Assembly (NCBI GenBank): GCA_009665115.1
Contig: WJXE01000005.1
Location: 1 to 22,264 of the forward strand
Source of the DNA: Nitrosopumilales archaeon
GTDB lineage: Archaea; Thermoproteota; Nitrososphaeria; Nitrososphaerales; Nitrososphaeraceae
Direction: 5' to 3'
Length of the DNA stretch: 22,264 nt
In this document: positions 22,004-22,264 of the stretch, in pieces
Numbering within the stretch: the stretch's first letter is position 1
Layout of the letters: each line of letters starts with the position of its first letter
Made by a program: the position numbers and the translations under genes
The notes under the pieces: generated by a model
What the model saw: the letters and a program-made list of their open reading frames with translations, nothing else
The model's database searches: none
What the model was told of the DNA's origin: nothing

Positions 22004-22101
22004 AGTTGCAGTTTGTATTGTATTTTTATTGTGTGTATTTTATTACGCTTTAAAAAATCGCGCATGGCGTCTATGTCATATAATTTAAGATATGGTGGTC
22101 T

Positions 22102-22264
22102 TTATTTAGAGGTCTTTTTCAAGTGCTTTGGAGTAAGTAGCCATCTAAGCTCGCCGTGAATCATTTGATGGGAGGAGGAAGTTATTCTAACCTTTGCCAG
22201 GCCAGCTTTCTTCAGAACTACACGTCCACCAGTAGTACCCACACGATTTCCTTCAGATATAACC
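22102..22264 (-). CDS. C-terminal part of a basic protein, gene cut by window end
   Basis: The minus-strand frame is open from the window edge to TAA 22102-22104, giving 53 residues: GNRVGTTGGRVVLKKAGLAK, then VRITSSSHQMIHGELRWLL and a lysine-rich end (TPKHLKKTSK). The alternating beta pattern, glycines and basic tail are suggestive of a nucleic-acid-binding or ribosome-associated protein, but no family can be assigned from this fragment. The start lies beyond the window. Confidence 0.5.
   Translation of the reverse strand, partial: VISEGNRVGTTGGRVVLKKAGLAKVRITSSSHQMIHGELRWLLTPKHLKKTSK

Overview
The window looks like a piece of an ammonia-oxidising-type thaumarchaeal (Nitrososphaeria) chromosome, probably of the soil lineage. 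The reasons are the gene content (archaeosine tRNA-guanine transglycosylase, SmAP3-like Sm protein, AK6/Fap7-type kinase, HTH_45-like winged helix, ergothioneine EgtB, several small proteins of unknown family), AT-rich DNA, TATA boxes about 25-40 bases ahead of many starts with few Shine-Dalgarno sites, and low coding density. The assignment is inferred from gene types; no marker gene such as rRNA is present. I saw no tRNA, rRNA, CRISPR array or insertion sequence.

Layout. 1-5.5 kb: a possible broken gene tail, egtB, then about 2.9 kb with only a small winged-helix gene and fragments of decayed genes, then pyrE. 5.7-8.5 kb: a secreted protein overlapping a damaged response regulator, then a long cation-diffusion-facilitator (CDF) transporter with a histidine-rich N terminus and about three C-terminal domains. 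9.0-11.6 kb (minus strand): two paralogous SAM methyltransferases with an open frame for a membrane protein between them that has no usable start codon. 11.7-13.5 kb: a small conserved-looking protein, a two-cluster ferredoxin with an Asp replacing one ligand, and a class I/II-type histone deacetylase-fold enzyme. 13.8-16.8 kb: AK6 kinase, Sm-like protein and arcTGT, an RNA-metabolism group, followed by an overlooked short frame. 17.5-21.8 kb: a second, ZnT9-like CDF, a minimal HExxH protein, a membrane zinc-ribbon protein and a large multi-pass membrane protein of GT-C glycosyltransferase appearance. A partial gene enters from the right end on the minus strand.

The main result of reading by eye is that much of the apparently empty DNA is not random. 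It carries protein-like reading frames broken by single stops, one-base frameshifts or loss of the start: at 2329-2940, 4314-4679, 6433-6618, 8583-8894, 10048-10536, 13561-13870, 16573-16795 and 16854-17181. Either this genome is shedding genes, or the assembly carries small indels; the two can be separated by read mapping and homologue alignment. The clearest cases are the start-less membrane protein and the response regulator whose out-of-frame core restores the family consensus when read in another frame.

Functionally the intact genes are mostly independent units: redox protection (EgtB), pyrimidine synthesis (PyrE), metal export (two CDFs), electron transfer (ferredoxin), protein deacetylation, and RNA or ribosome maturation (AK6, Sm, arcTGT). 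Only the secreted protein/response regulator pair and the Sm/arcTGT pair are tightly spaced enough to suggest cotranscription.
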